Positions 27,060-36,492 of a stretch of DNA of 64,000 nucleotides are shown one piece after another (within the stretch, counting starts at the first letter, position 1; every line of letters starts with the position of its first letter). A program made the translations under genes and the position numbers. The notes beneath the pieces were generated by a model that searched no databases, was not told where the DNA came from, and saw only the letters and a list, made by a program, of their open reading frames with translations. The stretch spans positions 868,001 through 932,000 of the forward strand of contig NZ_CP076103.1 in assembly GCF_018732085.1 (NCBI RefSeq), in the 5' to 3' direction. This DNA is from Lysobacter capsici (GTDB lineage: Bacteria; Pseudomonadota; Gammaproteobacteria; Xanthomonadales; Xanthomonadaceae).

Positions 27060-28535
27060 ATGCGGCTGCATTGGATGATCGGAATGTTGTGGGCGGCCGG
27101 GTGTGCGTTTGCGCCGGCCGAGGCGGCCGAATCCGTCGCCGCGAAACAGCGAACTCCCGATCGGGCCGCGCAAACTCCGCCGGCCGCGACGTCCCTGCCC
27201 GCAGCGGCATCGATCGTGTGGAAAATCCACAGCGCCAGCGGCGCCTACCAAGGGCAGGGCGACGGCGATCCCAGCGATGCGAAAGGCGCGAGCGTGCGCT
27301 TGACCGGGCCGGCGCAGGCCAAGCCCGGCGAATCCGGCAGCGCTTCGATGCGTATCGATGCCGCGGCGTTGCGCGGGCGTCGGCTGCGGTTGTCGGCGCG
27401 GTTGACGGTCGATACCGCGCCCAAGGGCGCCATGCTGTGGATTCGCGCCGATGGCGCCGACAAGAAAGTGCTGGCGTTTGCCAACTCGCAGCGCGATCCG
27501 GTCGCGGGCGAACACGCGTCGGCCGCGCGCGAACTGGTGTTGGACCTGCCCGATGCGACCGAGCAGCTTTTGTTCGGCGTGGTACTGCTCGAAGGTGGAC
27601 AGGCGACCGCGACCGATCTGCGCCTGATCGATGAGGGCCGCAGCGTCGGCGCGCGCGAGGTGTTCGACGTCGCGATCGAGGCGATCAAGGCCCGCGCATT
27701 GCATCGCGACCGCATCGACTGGGGCAGGACCGACGCGGAATTGCGCGCGCGGCTCACCGCCGACAGCGGCGCCTCGGCGGCCTATCCGTTGCTGCGCGAA
27801 TTGATCGGCGCGCTTGGCGACGGCCACAGTTTCTTGATGCCGCCGCAGGCCGCGCGTGACAACGCCGGCAGCGCGAAGCGAACCTTCGAACCGGTGGTCA
27901 AGCCGCTCGCCGGCGCGATCGGCTACGTGGCCGTGCCGGGCTTCTCCGGCGGCCGCGACGCCGACCGCGACGCGTTCGCGCGCGGGATCGTCGAACGCAT
28001 CGGCGCGCTCGCGCCGAACGCGTCCGCGGGTTGGATCGTCGATCTGCGCGGCAACAGCGGCGGCACGATGTGGCCGATGCTGGCCGGCCTGCGGCCGCTG
28101 CTCGGCGCCGGCGGGATCGGCGGCAATGTGCCGGCGCCCGGCCAGCCGCTGCGGCCGTGGCGGCTGGAGCAGGTCATGCCGAACGCGGCGACCTGGCCGC
28201 AACCAGATTTGAGCGCGGCCAGGGTCGCGGTATTGATCGGGCCGGGCACCAGCAGTTCCGGCGAGGCGGTGGCGATCGCGTTCAGCGGCCGCGCGCGCAC
28301 GCGTTCGTTCGGCCAGCCCAGCGACGGCCGTTCGACCTCCAACGAAACCATCGCCTTGCCCGATGGCGGCACCCTGCTGCTGACCACGGCCACGTTCGCC
28401 GATCGCAGCGGCAGGCTGTTCGGCGGCAAGATCGAGCCGGATGTGACGGTGCCGGGCGGCGACGGCAGCGGGGCCGATCCGGTGCTCGCGGCGGCGCAGG
28501 CATGGCTGGCCGGCGGCGAGTCGCGCGCACGCTGA
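27060..28535 (+). CDS. S41 family peptidase (tail-specific protease domain), exported
   Basis: This predicted periplasmic serine peptidase has 491 aa. The N-terminal signal peptide MLWAAGCAFAPAEAA follows MRLHWMIG. Residues about 50-200 form a beta-rich domain that contains no PDZ. The S41 core then follows: GDGHSFLMP, IGYVAVPGF, IVDLRGNSGGTMWPM, and the nucleophile region LIGPGTSSSGEAVAIAF. GGAG lies seven bases before the ATG. It stands 240 bases after the 105-aa gene and 310 before the next, same strand. The combination of two unrelated proteases next to a paralogous giant-protein array is notable. Confidence 0.88.
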   Translation: MRLHWMIGMLWAAGCAFAPAEAAESVAAKQRTPDRAAQTPPAATSLPAAASIVWKIHSASGAYQGQGDGDPSDAKGASVRLTGPAQAKPGESGSASMRIDAAALRGRRLRLSARLTVDTAPKGAMLWIRADGADKKVLAFANSQRDPVAGEHASAARELVLDLPDATEQLLFGVVLLEGGQATATDLRLIDEGRSVGAREVFDVAIEAIKARALHRDRIDWGRTDAELRARLTADSGASAAYPLLRELIGALGDGHSFLMPPQAARDNAGSAKRTFEPVVKPLAGAIGYVAVPGFSGGRDADRDAFARGIVERIGALAPNASAGWIVDLRGNSGGTMWPMLAGLRPLLGAGGIGGNVPAPGQPLRPWRLEQVMPNAATWPQPDLSAARVAVLIGPGTSSSGEAVAIAFSGRARTRSFGQPSDGRSTSNETIALPDGGTLLLTTATFADRSGRLFGGKIEPDVTVPGGDGSGADPVLAAAQAWLAGGESRAR

Positions 28536-28845
28536 GCCCGCATTGATCCTGCGTTGATCCCACACTGATCTTTGCCGAACCCGCCCCCGCAGCGGGACGA
28601 TCGGCGCCGCAAGCGCACCGGCCTTCGCGCCGCACCCTCGCATCCGGCCACGACCTCGCCCCCGCGCTCGCCACGGCCCGGCGAGCAAAAACGTTTCATT
28701 CCTGAAATGTCCTGCCCCGCGTTGCACGCTCGTTTACTCGGGGGTGATCGGCGCGGACAGCGCATCGATCCACACCAAGGACCGGACCGGGCGCCGCTGC
28801 GTTCGGCCGAACAGCGCGCCGCGCTGAACTTTCAAGGAGAAACGC
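28536..28845 (+). other. Intergenic region before the paralogous array
   Basis: These 310 bases are without a gene. Three spaced TTGATCC/TGATC units occur just after the S41 stop (about 28543-28570). The less GC-rich segment CATTCCTGAAATGTCC near 28698 could be part of a promoter. A strong AGGAG lies at 28831-28835, just before the next start. No hairpin with a T tract was found, so read-through from the S41 gene is possible. Confidence 0.45.
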
Positions 28846-31314
28846 ATGCCGCTGGGTCGACTGCTCAATATCAACCAGGTCCTCGCCGGCATCCGCCCGG
28901 CGCCGGCCGCGCAGCCGATCAAGCTGCCCGGCGGGATCGTGGTGCCGCCGCCGGTCGCGCCTGCGGTCGTGGTCGCCCCGCCGGTCGCCCCGCCAGTGGC
29001 CGCGCCCGCGCCGGCCGTGCGCGTCGCGCCGCCGTTCATTCCCGGCGCGGTGCGGGTGAATCCGGCGATCCTGCGCGCGCAGCCGGCGATCGTCGCGCAG
29101 CTGGAAGGCCGCACCCTGCGCCCGCGCTTGAACGACCTGCGTCCGGACCTGTTTCCGATCAAGACCGGCGGCGGCTTCGGCCGCGCCGAATCGCAGCATC
29201 CGATCAGCCCGACCCAGACCCCCGACGACCGCTGCCTGTTTGAGAGTCCGAGCAACCCGCAGCAACGTTACTGGCTGCCGCGCTATCGCCTGCGCAACGC
29301 CAACGGTCGCTATGAGGTCACCGTCGCCGAAGGCCAGAACGGCCTGTGGGCGGTGAGCCTGGGCCTGGAAACCTATCCCGCGCCGGAGATCGCCGATGCC
29401 GCGCGCACCGCGCAGATGCTCGAGGTCACGCGCAGCGCATCGGTGACCTATCGCGTGCCCGGCACCGCGATCGAACAGCGCCTGCCCGCCGGCGAAGTGC
29501 AGAAGGACGCGACCGGCTGCGTGGTGATGCTGCAGCTGAGCCTGGCCGATCGCGACGGCCTGCTGCGCGCGTTCATGAGCAACGACGCGCAGTGCAAGCT
29601 GGTGCTGTCGCGCGGTTTCACCGTCGCGGTGCCGTTGCCGGCGGGTAGCGCGTCGCCCGACGTGCCCAAGCGTCAGCTGATGATGGTCAAGGGCCAGATG
29701 CAGCTCGCGCGCGCGCCGCTGGAAAGCGCGCAGCTGATGTCGCGCGCGGCGGTGGTCGACGCGAGCATGGTATCGAAACCTGCCGCGTTCGACCCGGGCA
29801 TCGCCGCCAAGATGACGGCGTCGGTGGCGCCGATGCGCGCGGTCGGCATCAAGCCGCCACCGATCTCGCCGCGCATTGCGATCTCGACGATCAAGGCGCG
29901 CCGCTTCGACGGCACCCCGATCATCGTCCAGCCCGAGCCGATGCCCGACGACGTACCGCCGCCCCCGCCGCTGCCCGCGGCGGAAACGCGCTACGAAATC
30001 TCCAACCAGGTGCAGGACTGGGCGGTCGCGTTGTTCTTCGAACCGCAACTGCATCCGTACCTGTACCCGGCCGGCAGCGCCAACGGTCCGCAGGCCAGCC
30101 GCTGGGTCGTGCATGCGCTGCGCTATCCGGCCGGCAGCGGCCGCAGTCACGCGTATTTCCAGGACTTGAACGATCCGGCCCGCATCTTCTACCTGCCCGA
30201 CGCGTTCAAGCTCGCGCGCCGCAGCGAGGCGCCGCATGCGCCGTCGCTGGTGTTCCAGGTCGACCAGGGCGACAACGCCGAGCAGGTGATGGTCGACCTG
30301 ACCTGCGAAGTGCGTCCGGTCACCGACGGCGAGCGCCTGCTCGCCGCGCGCCGCGAGCTGGCCGACAAGGTGCCGGCGAGCGCGGCCAATCCCAATCGCG
30401 AATTCGAACTGCGCCTGCTGCGCGCCAAGTCGAGCCTGCAGATGGCGGTGCTGCGCAACGGCGCGGTGCGTTCGGAAACCGTGGCCGCGACGATCGACTG
30501 GGACAACGGCTTCACCGTCAACGAGCGCTTCGAGTTCAAGGATTTCCAGGACGTGTTCGGCGTGCTGATGGCCGCGTCCAATTCCAACCTGCTGCAGGGC
30601 AGCGTGGTGGTGACCACCGGCATCAACGAGAACGTGATGGTGCCGGTCAAGCTCAACTTCGCCGACATGGAAGGCGAGTTGTTCCAGTCGATCGAGACGC
30701 CCGATCCGCAGACCGGCGCGGTCGTGGTCAAGCTGCTCAACGCGACCGAAAGCAAGCTGCGCATCACTCAACTGCCGACCTGGATCACCCGCGGCGAAGG
30801 CCTGGTGGTCGGCCGCATCGACGGCCTGGACCTGAGCCAGCCGGTCGAGGTCGAACCCGAGCAGAGCCTGCAGTTCACCGTGCAGCCCACCGACACCTTG
30901 AGCGGCAGCGCGCCGGCCGATGCGATCTTCAACACCGCCTCGGTGCGCAGCATCCCCGACGGCGAGGCGATCCTCAAATACACCCTGGACGACACGATCG
31001 ACCAGGAAACCGTGCGCGCGGTGACGGTGATGACCGCGCCGGAAGTGCTGCAGAACATCGCCACCGGTTCGTCGGGCGGCGAGATCCTCAACATCATCGT
31101 CGAGTTCCGCGGCAACCGTCGGGTGGTGCTCGGCGCGGCCAACCAGAGCGTCGACATCGACGTGCCGGTGCCGCTGATGGACATCCTGTTGCGCAAGGAC
31201 AGCGAAGGGTTCTACGAATACCGCCAGACGGTGGTGTTCAAGTCCGGGCAGAAATCGCCGACGACGCCGTGGCGCCGCGACGATTCGGGCGTGCTGTTCG
31301 TGACCGCGGTCTGA
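28846..31314 (+). CDS. Array protein 1 (822 aa), two copies of the shared domain
   Basis: I do not recognise a named family. Residues 25-75 are a Pro/Ala/Val-rich linker (KLPGGIVVPPPVAPAVV). The shared array domain then appears twice. The first copy starts near residue 141 with QQRYWLPRYRL and VSLGLETYPAP. The second starts near residue 445 with ARIFYLPDAFKLA and near 482 with VMVDLTCEVRPV, followed by LAARRELADKV. From about 520 onward the protein is beta-rich and ends in a domain like the C-terminal repeats of its neighbours (FYEYRQTVVFKSGQ). No signal peptide, membrane span or catalytic motif is seen. AGGAGAAACGC precedes the ATG. It is separated from the next gene by 3 bases. Confidence 0.85.
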   Translation: MPLGRLLNINQVLAGIRPAPAAQPIKLPGGIVVPPPVAPAVVVAPPVAPPVAAPAPAVRVAPPFIPGAVRVNPAILRAQPAIVAQLEGRTLRPRLNDLRPDLFPIKTGGGFGRAESQHPISPTQTPDDRCLFESPSNPQQRYWLPRYRLRNANGRYEVTVAEGQNGLWAVSLGLETYPAPEIADAARTAQMLEVTRSASVTYRVPGTAIEQRLPAGEVQKDATGCVVMLQLSLADRDGLLRAFMSNDAQCKLVLSRGFTVAVPLPAGSASPDVPKRQLMMVKGQMQLARAPLESAQLMSRAAVVDASMVSKPAAFDPGIAAKMTASVAPMRAVGIKPPPISPRIAISTIKARRFDGTPIIVQPEPMPDDVPPPPPLPAAETRYEISNQVQDWAVALFFEPQLHPYLYPAGSANGPQASRWVVHALRYPAGSGRSHAYFQDLNDPARIFYLPDAFKLARRSEAPHAPSLVFQVDQGDNAEQVMVDLTCEVRPVTDGERLLAARRELADKVPASAANPNREFELRLLRAKSSLQMAVLRNGAVRSETVAATIDWDNGFTVNERFEFKDFQDVFGVLMAASNSNLLQGSVVVTTGINENVMVPVKLNFADMEGELFQSIETPDPQTGAVVVKLLNATESKLRITQLPTWITRGEGLVVGRIDGLDLSQPVEVEPEQSLQFTVQPTDTLSGSAPADAIFNTASVRSIPDGEAILKYTLDDTIDQETVRAVTVMTAPEVLQNIATGSSGGEILNIIVEFRGNRRVVLGAANQSVDIDVPVPLMDILLRKDSEGFYEYRQTVVFKSGQKSPTTPWRRDDSGVLFVTAV

Positions 31315-31317
31315 GCC

Positions 31318-33132
31318 ATGTCCTTTTCCGGCCATCCCGATTGGCGCGCGCCGATGCAGATCGGCGAACGCGTCGCCTATGCCGCCTACGATCGCCCCGG
31401 CGCATTCGTGTTGCCGCCGACCCAGCTGGCGGCGCAGACGCTCGACGAATCCCCGCCGCTGCGCCTGGACATCTTCCAGCAGGACCGCGGCAGCGCCGGA
31501 TTGGAGCGTTACTCGATCCTGTCGCTGGCGCTCGCCGCGCAGTTCGGCCTCGACGCCGCGCGCCAGGCCGCGTTCGACGCCGCGCAGAACGTAGCCCTGT
31601 CGCCGCTGCCGGTCGAAGGCGGCTGGCTGCGCTTGAACGCGGTGCAGGCCCTGGACTTGCCTGCATCGCTCGGCGAATTGCTGCCGCTGGACGCGGCGAG
31701 CCTGGGCTCGATGGGCCTGGCGCTGCGCATGGACAGCGCGGCGACCGATCTGTTCGTCGCCGCCCTGCAGCGCGGCCTGCTCGCGATCGGTGCGCAAGCC
31801 TGGCTGCGCGTGCGCGGCGTCGCCGATCGCCTGCCGCTGACGATGAGCTTCGATCCGGCCGCGTTGCTGACGGCGATCAAGTCGCTCGGCAACGGCGCGG
31901 CCACCGTCGATCACGCACTGCTGCGGCAACGGTTGATCGACGCGCCGCAGACCCTGGGTCTGGGCCTGGCCGCGACCTCCGGCGACATCCTCAAGCAGCC
32001 GCTGGCCGATGCGGTGCTCGATCGCATCGTCGCGCGCTTCGCCACGCCGCAGCCGTCCGCGGCCGATGCGCCGACCGGCGTGCGCCTGGTGTTCGACGAA
32101 GCGGCGATGCGCAGCGGCACGGTGCAGTGGAATCTCGCCGAACCGCTGCTGACCCCGCGTCTGTTCGCGATCGAAGCCGATCCGCTCGGTCCGCTGCGCA
32201 CGCTGCCGGCTGGCGAACTGCACGACACCGTGGTGCGCCGTCACGACGTGCGCGCGCTGGCCAGCGGCTGGCGCACGGTGACGGTGCGGCCGAACCTGCC
32301 GCAGCGGCGCATCGGCGTGGTCTCGACCCAGGTCGAACTGCAACTGCCGGCCAAGCCGCCGGCGCGCATGTTCACGATCAAGACCAGCACACCGCTGGCC
32401 GCGTCGGATCGCCCGATCAGCGTCGATCTGCGCCTGAGTCCCAAGGAGGCGCTGAGCTATCAATGGCAGACCACCGCGGTCGTGCTCAGCGACGGCCGCG
32501 CCGAATCGATCAAGGGGCCGGTGCGCAAATCCGAGCGCGAGCATCTGCTGATCGACGCGGAGGATTTCGGTTTGCGATTCGTGCCGGTCGAAGCCGAACC
32601 GGCGTTCCTGGCCCAGGCCGATGTCGAGGTCGAATGCGTGGGCACGCGCAAGGGCCGGGCGTGGTCGGTGCGCGGCGTGCTCGACGATGTGTCGCCGAGC
32701 CTGGCGTTCGCGATTCCGGCCGATGTCCAGGACGCGCAACTGCGCGCCAGCGCACGTTCGCGCCAGGACGGCCGCAGCTGCACGATGGCGCCGGTCGACG
32801 CCGACAGTCTGCGTCTGGACGCTTTCAGTTTCGAAGGCAGCGGCTCGCGCGAACTGGAGCTGAGCTGCGAATTCGACGACGCCGCGGCGCAGCTTGTGAT
32901 CGAAATAGCACCGGAAGACGGCACCGAGCAGCCGGCACGACGCCGCCTGCTGAAATTCACCCGCACCACCCCACGCACGCATTGGACCTGGCTTGCGCTG
33001 TCGCCGTTCCGCTCCGGCTATCGCTGGCGCTGGACCGCGCAGTCGCCGTGGTCGGAGGTGCTGCAACCCGATACGCCGCTGCGACTGCGCAGCAGCGATG
33101 CCTCAAGGACGAACAACGGAGCAGGGACATGA
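31318..33132 (+). CDS. Array protein 2 (604 aa)
   Basis: This unrecognised protein carries the shared array domain at its N terminus. GAFVLPPTQLA (near residue 27) corresponds to the aromatic-x-x-Pro motif of the paralogues. ALRMDSAATDLFVAALQRG (near 136) corresponds to their second block. From about residue 335, beta-rich segments resemble the tandem repeats of the larger members (ISVDLRLSPKEALSYQWQTT; LELSCEFDDAAAQLVIE). There is no signal peptide and no catalytic motif. It starts 3 bases after the preceding stop and its stop overlaps the next start as ATGA, so it is translationally coupled on both sides. Confidence 0.85.
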   Translation: MSFSGHPDWRAPMQIGERVAYAAYDRPGAFVLPPTQLAAQTLDESPPLRLDIFQQDRGSAGLERYSILSLALAAQFGLDAARQAAFDAAQNVALSPLPVEGGWLRLNAVQALDLPASLGELLPLDAASLGSMGLALRMDSAATDLFVAALQRGLLAIGAQAWLRVRGVADRLPLTMSFDPAALLTAIKSLGNGAATVDHALLRQRLIDAPQTLGLGLAATSGDILKQPLADAVLDRIVARFATPQPSAADAPTGVRLVFDEAAMRSGTVQWNLAEPLLTPRLFAIEADPLGPLRTLPAGELHDTVVRRHDVRALASGWRTVTVRPNLPQRRIGVVSTQVELQLPAKPPARMFTIKTSTPLAASDRPISVDLRLSPKEALSYQWQTTAVVLSDGRAESIKGPVRKSEREHLLIDAEDFGLRFVPVEAEPAFLAQADVEVECVGTRKGRAWSVRGVLDDVSPSLAFAIPADVQDAQLRASARSRQDGRSCTMAPVDADSLRLDAFSFEGSGSRELELSCEFDDAAAQLVIEIAPEDGTEQPARRRLLKFTRTTPRTHWTWLALSPFRSGYRWRWTAQSPWSEVLQPDTPLRLRSSDASRTNNGAGT

Positions 33133-33827
33133 GCTCGAACGAGAACGCCGCCGCCGATACCGGCGACGGTTACGAAAATCTTCGCGGGGTATTGGTCGCG
33201 CAGGGCGCCGACGCGACGACCTGGTACTACCGCGCCGCGGCGCCGACGCTCGCCACCGGCGCCGACGGACGCATCCAGTTCACCTTGATCAACGCCGGGC
33301 CGATGACGATGTTCGCCTGCACCGGCATGTGGGGCGTGGCGACCGCGACGCTCGATGCGGTGCGCGCCGATCTGGCCGCGCGCGCCGGCGTGCCGGTGGC
33401 GCAGTTGAATCTGCTGCCGGCGCCGGTCGAGGTCGGCGAGGTCAGCCTGATGCTTGGCGACGGGCAGGGCGCGTATGTGCTGCTGGGCAAGACCCGTTCG
33501 TCGGGCACGCCGCCGTACCACGCCGCGTTCAACATCATGCTCGACGCCGATCAGGCCGCGCGCGTGCGCAAGGCCTTGAGCGGCGAACGCGGCTGGCTGG
33601 AGTTGCGCTACGCGATCACCGCCGCCGCGCCGACCCGGCACACGGCCAGCCACGAGACGAGCGAAGCATTCGACGTGGATGTGTCGCTGCGTAGCGGCGA
33701 CGAGCAAGCCGACGCCGGCTTGAGCCTGCGCAGTCAGATCCGCGCCTACGCCGAACGCGGCCAGGAGCAACAGCAAACGCAACACGTATCGGCGGACGCC
33801 GCGGACTGGGGATTGCCCAAGCCATGA
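33129..33827 (+). CDS. Array protein 3 (232 aa), stand-alone shared domain
   Basis: This is the shortest member of the array and essentially the shared domain alone. It has TTWYYRAAAPTLATGADG near residue 31, a helix with ATLDAVRADLAARAG, LLPAPVEVGEVSLMLGD, then AAFNIMLDADQAARVRKAL near residue 132 followed by WLELRYAITAA. These blocks align in order with the N termini of the 717-, 759- and 1121-aa paralogues. A polar Gln-rich tail (ERGQEQQQTQHVSADAADW) ends it. There is no signal peptide. It overlaps the upstream gene by four bases and is followed by a 400-bp gap. It may be a minimal or capping subunit, which is speculation. Confidence 0.85.
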   Translation: MSSNENAAADTGDGYENLRGVLVAQGADATTWYYRAAAPTLATGADGRIQFTLINAGPMTMFACTGMWGVATATLDAVRADLAARAGVPVAQLNLLPAPVEVGEVSLMLGDGQGAYVLLGKTRSSGTPPYHAAFNIMLDADQAARVRKALSGERGWLELRYAITAAAPTRHTASHETSEAFDVDVSLRSGDEQADAGLSLRSQIRAYAERGQEQQQTQHVSADAADWGLPKP

Positions 33828-34227
33828 ACGTCCGACCTTGACCGTACCGCGACCGGTTGCGAGCTGAGCGAACGCCGCCACCGGCCGCGTTGCGAATCGC
33901 AACGGCGCGATCTTGCGCCAGCGGCGCTTGCCGTGCGATGCAACACAAACGTTCGCGATCGATGGATCGGTCGCGACGGTAGCCGTCCCTTCGGCAAAGA
34001 CGATGCGGGTCTCTCACGGGCCCGCAGCGGGCGGGTATTGCCTTGTGGTCTTGTTGGAAAACAGCTGAAAAATAGCACTTTTAACGTGTCCGGTACGAAG
34101 CGGTGGTGGCGTTCTAAAGATTCGAACCGCACAACGTTCGCCGCGGAACATCGTCGCTGTAAGCGCGCAAGCCAACGCGCGACGCAATCAAACGAACTCA
34201 GGATTTATCAGGATAAGGAGCAAGTCC
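33828..34227 (+). other. 400-bp intergenic region splitting the array, probable promoter
   Basis: There is no ORF here. The stretch 34060-34120 is conspicuously A+T rich for this genome (GGAAAACAGCTGAAAAATAG, then CACTTTTAACGTG), which suggests a promoter for the second half of the array. TTGTTG at 34052-34057 could be a -35 box, but a matching -10 is not convincing. A strong AGGATAAGGAG lies just before the next start codon. Confidence 0.5.
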
Positions 34228-36381
34228 ATGCTTAAGATCGACAACGTTGACACCATCCTCGACCACGTGGTTTACGGCGACGATGCCAACGACTTCACCT
34301 ACTACATCATGCCGAACACGCCGAACTTCGCGCGCATGGCCAGCGGCGGCCTGGCGCTGCGCTTCGTCGAGTACGGCCAGATCCGCGAGGACGGCGGCAA
34401 GAAGTTCGGCGGCTTCATCGCCTTCGATACCGAATTGGCGGTCGCCGCCGATGTGCAGACCAAGATCACCGCCGAACTGCAGAAAAAGCTGGCCGAGAAG
34501 TACAAGGGCAAGAACGCGCCGAAGGTCGCGATCGCGCCGGTGACCTGGACCGACGGCACCGTCGAGTTGCTGCTGACCGAGGGCGGCGCGCTGGTCGAGA
34601 AGATCCGCGGCGCCGGCAAGCCGTCGATCTACGGCAAGAACGTCGCCTCGTTCATGGTCGAACTGACCGAGCTGGGCACGGCGATCTTCAAGGAAACCCT
34701 GAGCACCGGTTCGGCCTCGGCGGTGCAGGTCGTCTACAAGATGAACTGCTACATGCGCCTGCCGGAAATGAAGGCCTGGGGCACCTGGAACGCGTCGGAG
34801 TTCTACAGCTTCTTCCAGGACATCAACACCGAAGACCGGATGTGGCACGAGGACAGCTACACCGAGGTGATCAGCTCCAGCCGCTGGAAGAACGACATCA
34901 CCAAGACCCACTTCGAGTTCGTGCAGGCGCCCAACCTCAGCGCCGAGGACAACGCCAAGCTCGAGGCCGACATCCGCGCGATCATCAACAAGCAGCTCGA
35001 AGCCGCGGTGCAGCGCAACTTGCTCAAGGAAATCGCCGACGTCGATCCGAACACCAAGGATCTGCGCGAAGAGCAGGGCATCGAGGACATCCGCCGGACC
35101 ATCAACAAGAGCCAGATCGCCAACGTGCGGGTGGAGTGGAGCGAGGCCAAGGCGGTCATCGTCAACCGCAACCCGCAGGGCATGCTGCCGACGATCACCT
35201 CGCTGACCGACGACAAGAAGAAGCCGCTCAAGTGGGAGGACTACTACTCCAAGATCAACCTGGACGAGTTCCTCAAGACCGTGCAGGTGGTGATGCGGGT
35301 CAACGCCGACTTCGCCAACCTGCCGATCCACAGCGTCGAGGTCAAGATCCGTTATCCGTACGGGCCGAACAAGAAGGTCCAGGAGTTCGTCTTCACCAAG
35401 CCCGACGACGTGGCCAAGTTCGAAGCCTTCGTGTTCGAGGGCAAGCGCGACTTCACCTACCAGGTCACGGTCAACTACAAGGGCGCGACGTTCAAGCAGG
35501 TGTCGGAAGAGATCAAGACCGACGACACCAACCTGACCATCAACGTCGACGACCTCGGCGTGCTGGCGCTGGACATCGGCCCGGGCGACATCGATTTCGC
35601 CCAGGTGCCGCGCACCCAGATCACGGTGCGTTACAAGCACGGCAAGCAGCCGGTCGAAGCCAAGTTCAACATGACCGCGGCCACGCCGAACTTCGCCCTA
35701 CGCAAGATCATCGGCACGCCGCGCACCGAAGACATCGACCTGGAGTTCCTGTACACGCTGGCCGACGGCCGCCAGGTCAAGAAGCTGGCCAAGCAGCAGG
35801 CCAAGGAACTGTACGTCGACGATCCGTTCTCGGCGTCCAAGACGGTCAGCTTCCGCGCCGCCGGCGATCTGGCCGCGGAGATCGCGTCGATCACGGTCGA
35901 AGCGAGCTACACCGACACGGCCAACAAGTACAACCAGAAAACCATCGTGACGCTGTCCAGCGACATGACCTCGTTCGACTGGACCTTCCCGGTGGTCGAC
36001 GAAACCCTGGGCGAGGTGAAGTACGCGGTCACCACCTTGTTCGCCGACGGCACCAGCAAGGAAGAGAACGAAAAGGTCGCGACCCGTTCGACCATCATGG
36101 TCGGCAAGAAGCTCGACGCGCTGGAAGTGGCGGTGGTGCCGGACCTGCTGAACTGGGACGAGTTGAAGATGGTCAGCGTGGCGCTGTCGCACGGGACCAA
36201 GCGCATCGATCTGCGCTTCAAGCCCGGCGACGAGGAAAAGAGCTGGAAGCTGCCGCTCACCGACGGCGAAGAGCCCGAGTACAAGGCGACGGTCACCTAC
36301 TTCCTCACCGACGGCAAGCGCAAGGTCGTGGGCCCGGAAACCAAGACGGACCTGTCGCTGTTCCTGGAACTTCCGGCTTGA
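34228..36381 (+). CDS. Array protein 4 (717 aa)
   Basis: This unrecognised protein shares domains with its neighbours. The N-terminal domain has FTYYIMPNTPN near residue 23, FIAFDTELAVAAD near 70 and ASFMVELTELGTAIFKETL near 141. The middle domain has NPQGMLPTI near 315 and INLDEFLKTVQVV near 344, matching YPQGHLAAL and ISLDNDFFKK of the next gene. Three or four C-terminal beta repeats of about 85 residues follow, each with the pattern VxVxxxYxDG, for example PGDIDFAQVPRTQITVRYK and YKATVTYFLTDGKRKVV. It is rich in Lys, Asp and Glu and has no signal peptide or Cys pairs. AGGAG ribosome site. It is likely a structural protein, but this is an inference from the repeats. Confidence 0.87.
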   Translation: MLKIDNVDTILDHVVYGDDANDFTYYIMPNTPNFARMASGGLALRFVEYGQIREDGGKKFGGFIAFDTELAVAADVQTKITAELQKKLAEKYKGKNAPKVAIAPVTWTDGTVELLLTEGGALVEKIRGAGKPSIYGKNVASFMVELTELGTAIFKETLSTGSASAVQVVYKMNCYMRLPEMKAWGTWNASEFYSFFQDINTEDRMWHEDSYTEVISSSRWKNDITKTHFEFVQAPNLSAEDNAKLEADIRAIINKQLEAAVQRNLLKEIADVDPNTKDLREEQGIEDIRRTINKSQIANVRVEWSEAKAVIVNRNPQGMLPTITSLTDDKKKPLKWEDYYSKINLDEFLKTVQVVMRVNADFANLPIHSVEVKIRYPYGPNKKVQEFVFTKPDDVAKFEAFVFEGKRDFTYQVTVNYKGATFKQVSEEIKTDDTNLTINVDDLGVLALDIGPGDIDFAQVPRTQITVRYKHGKQPVEAKFNMTAATPNFALRKIIGTPRTEDIDLEFLYTLADGRQVKKLAKQQAKELYVDDPFSASKTVSFRAAGDLAAEIASITVEASYTDTANKYNQKTIVTLSSDMTSFDWTFPVVDETLGEVKYAVTTLFADGTSKEENEKVATRSTIMVGKKLDALEVAVVPDLLNWDELKMVSVALSHGTKRIDLRFKPGDEEKSWKLPLTDGEEPEYKATVTYFLTDGKRKVVGPETKTDLSLFLELPA

Positions 36382-36423
36382 TGTTTTCGGCTTGATCCAA
36401 GCAGCACGACCCCAGCCGCAAGC

Positions 36424-36452
36424 GCGGCGGGCCCGCTCATCGGGCCCGCCGC
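36424..36452. repeat. Perfect 12-bp GC hairpin between array proteins 4 and 5
   Basis: GCGGCGGGCCCG (36424-36435) pairs with CGGGCCCGCCGC (36441-36452) around CTCAT. No T tract follows. In a 111-bp intergenic gap this could stabilise or process the polycistronic message and so set different amounts of the two proteins. Confidence 0.7.
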
Positions 36453-36492
36453 CGCCAACACTTATCACGCTTGACTCGGAAGGAGTCCGATC

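Noticed and set aside
28696..33066. Open frame of 1456 codons on the minus strand opposite array proteins 1-3
   Set aside because: It is antisense to genes with good ribosome sites and conserved paralogous motifs. Its translation is a low-complexity His/Arg/Asp/Ala mixture typical of the complementary frame in a high-GC genome.
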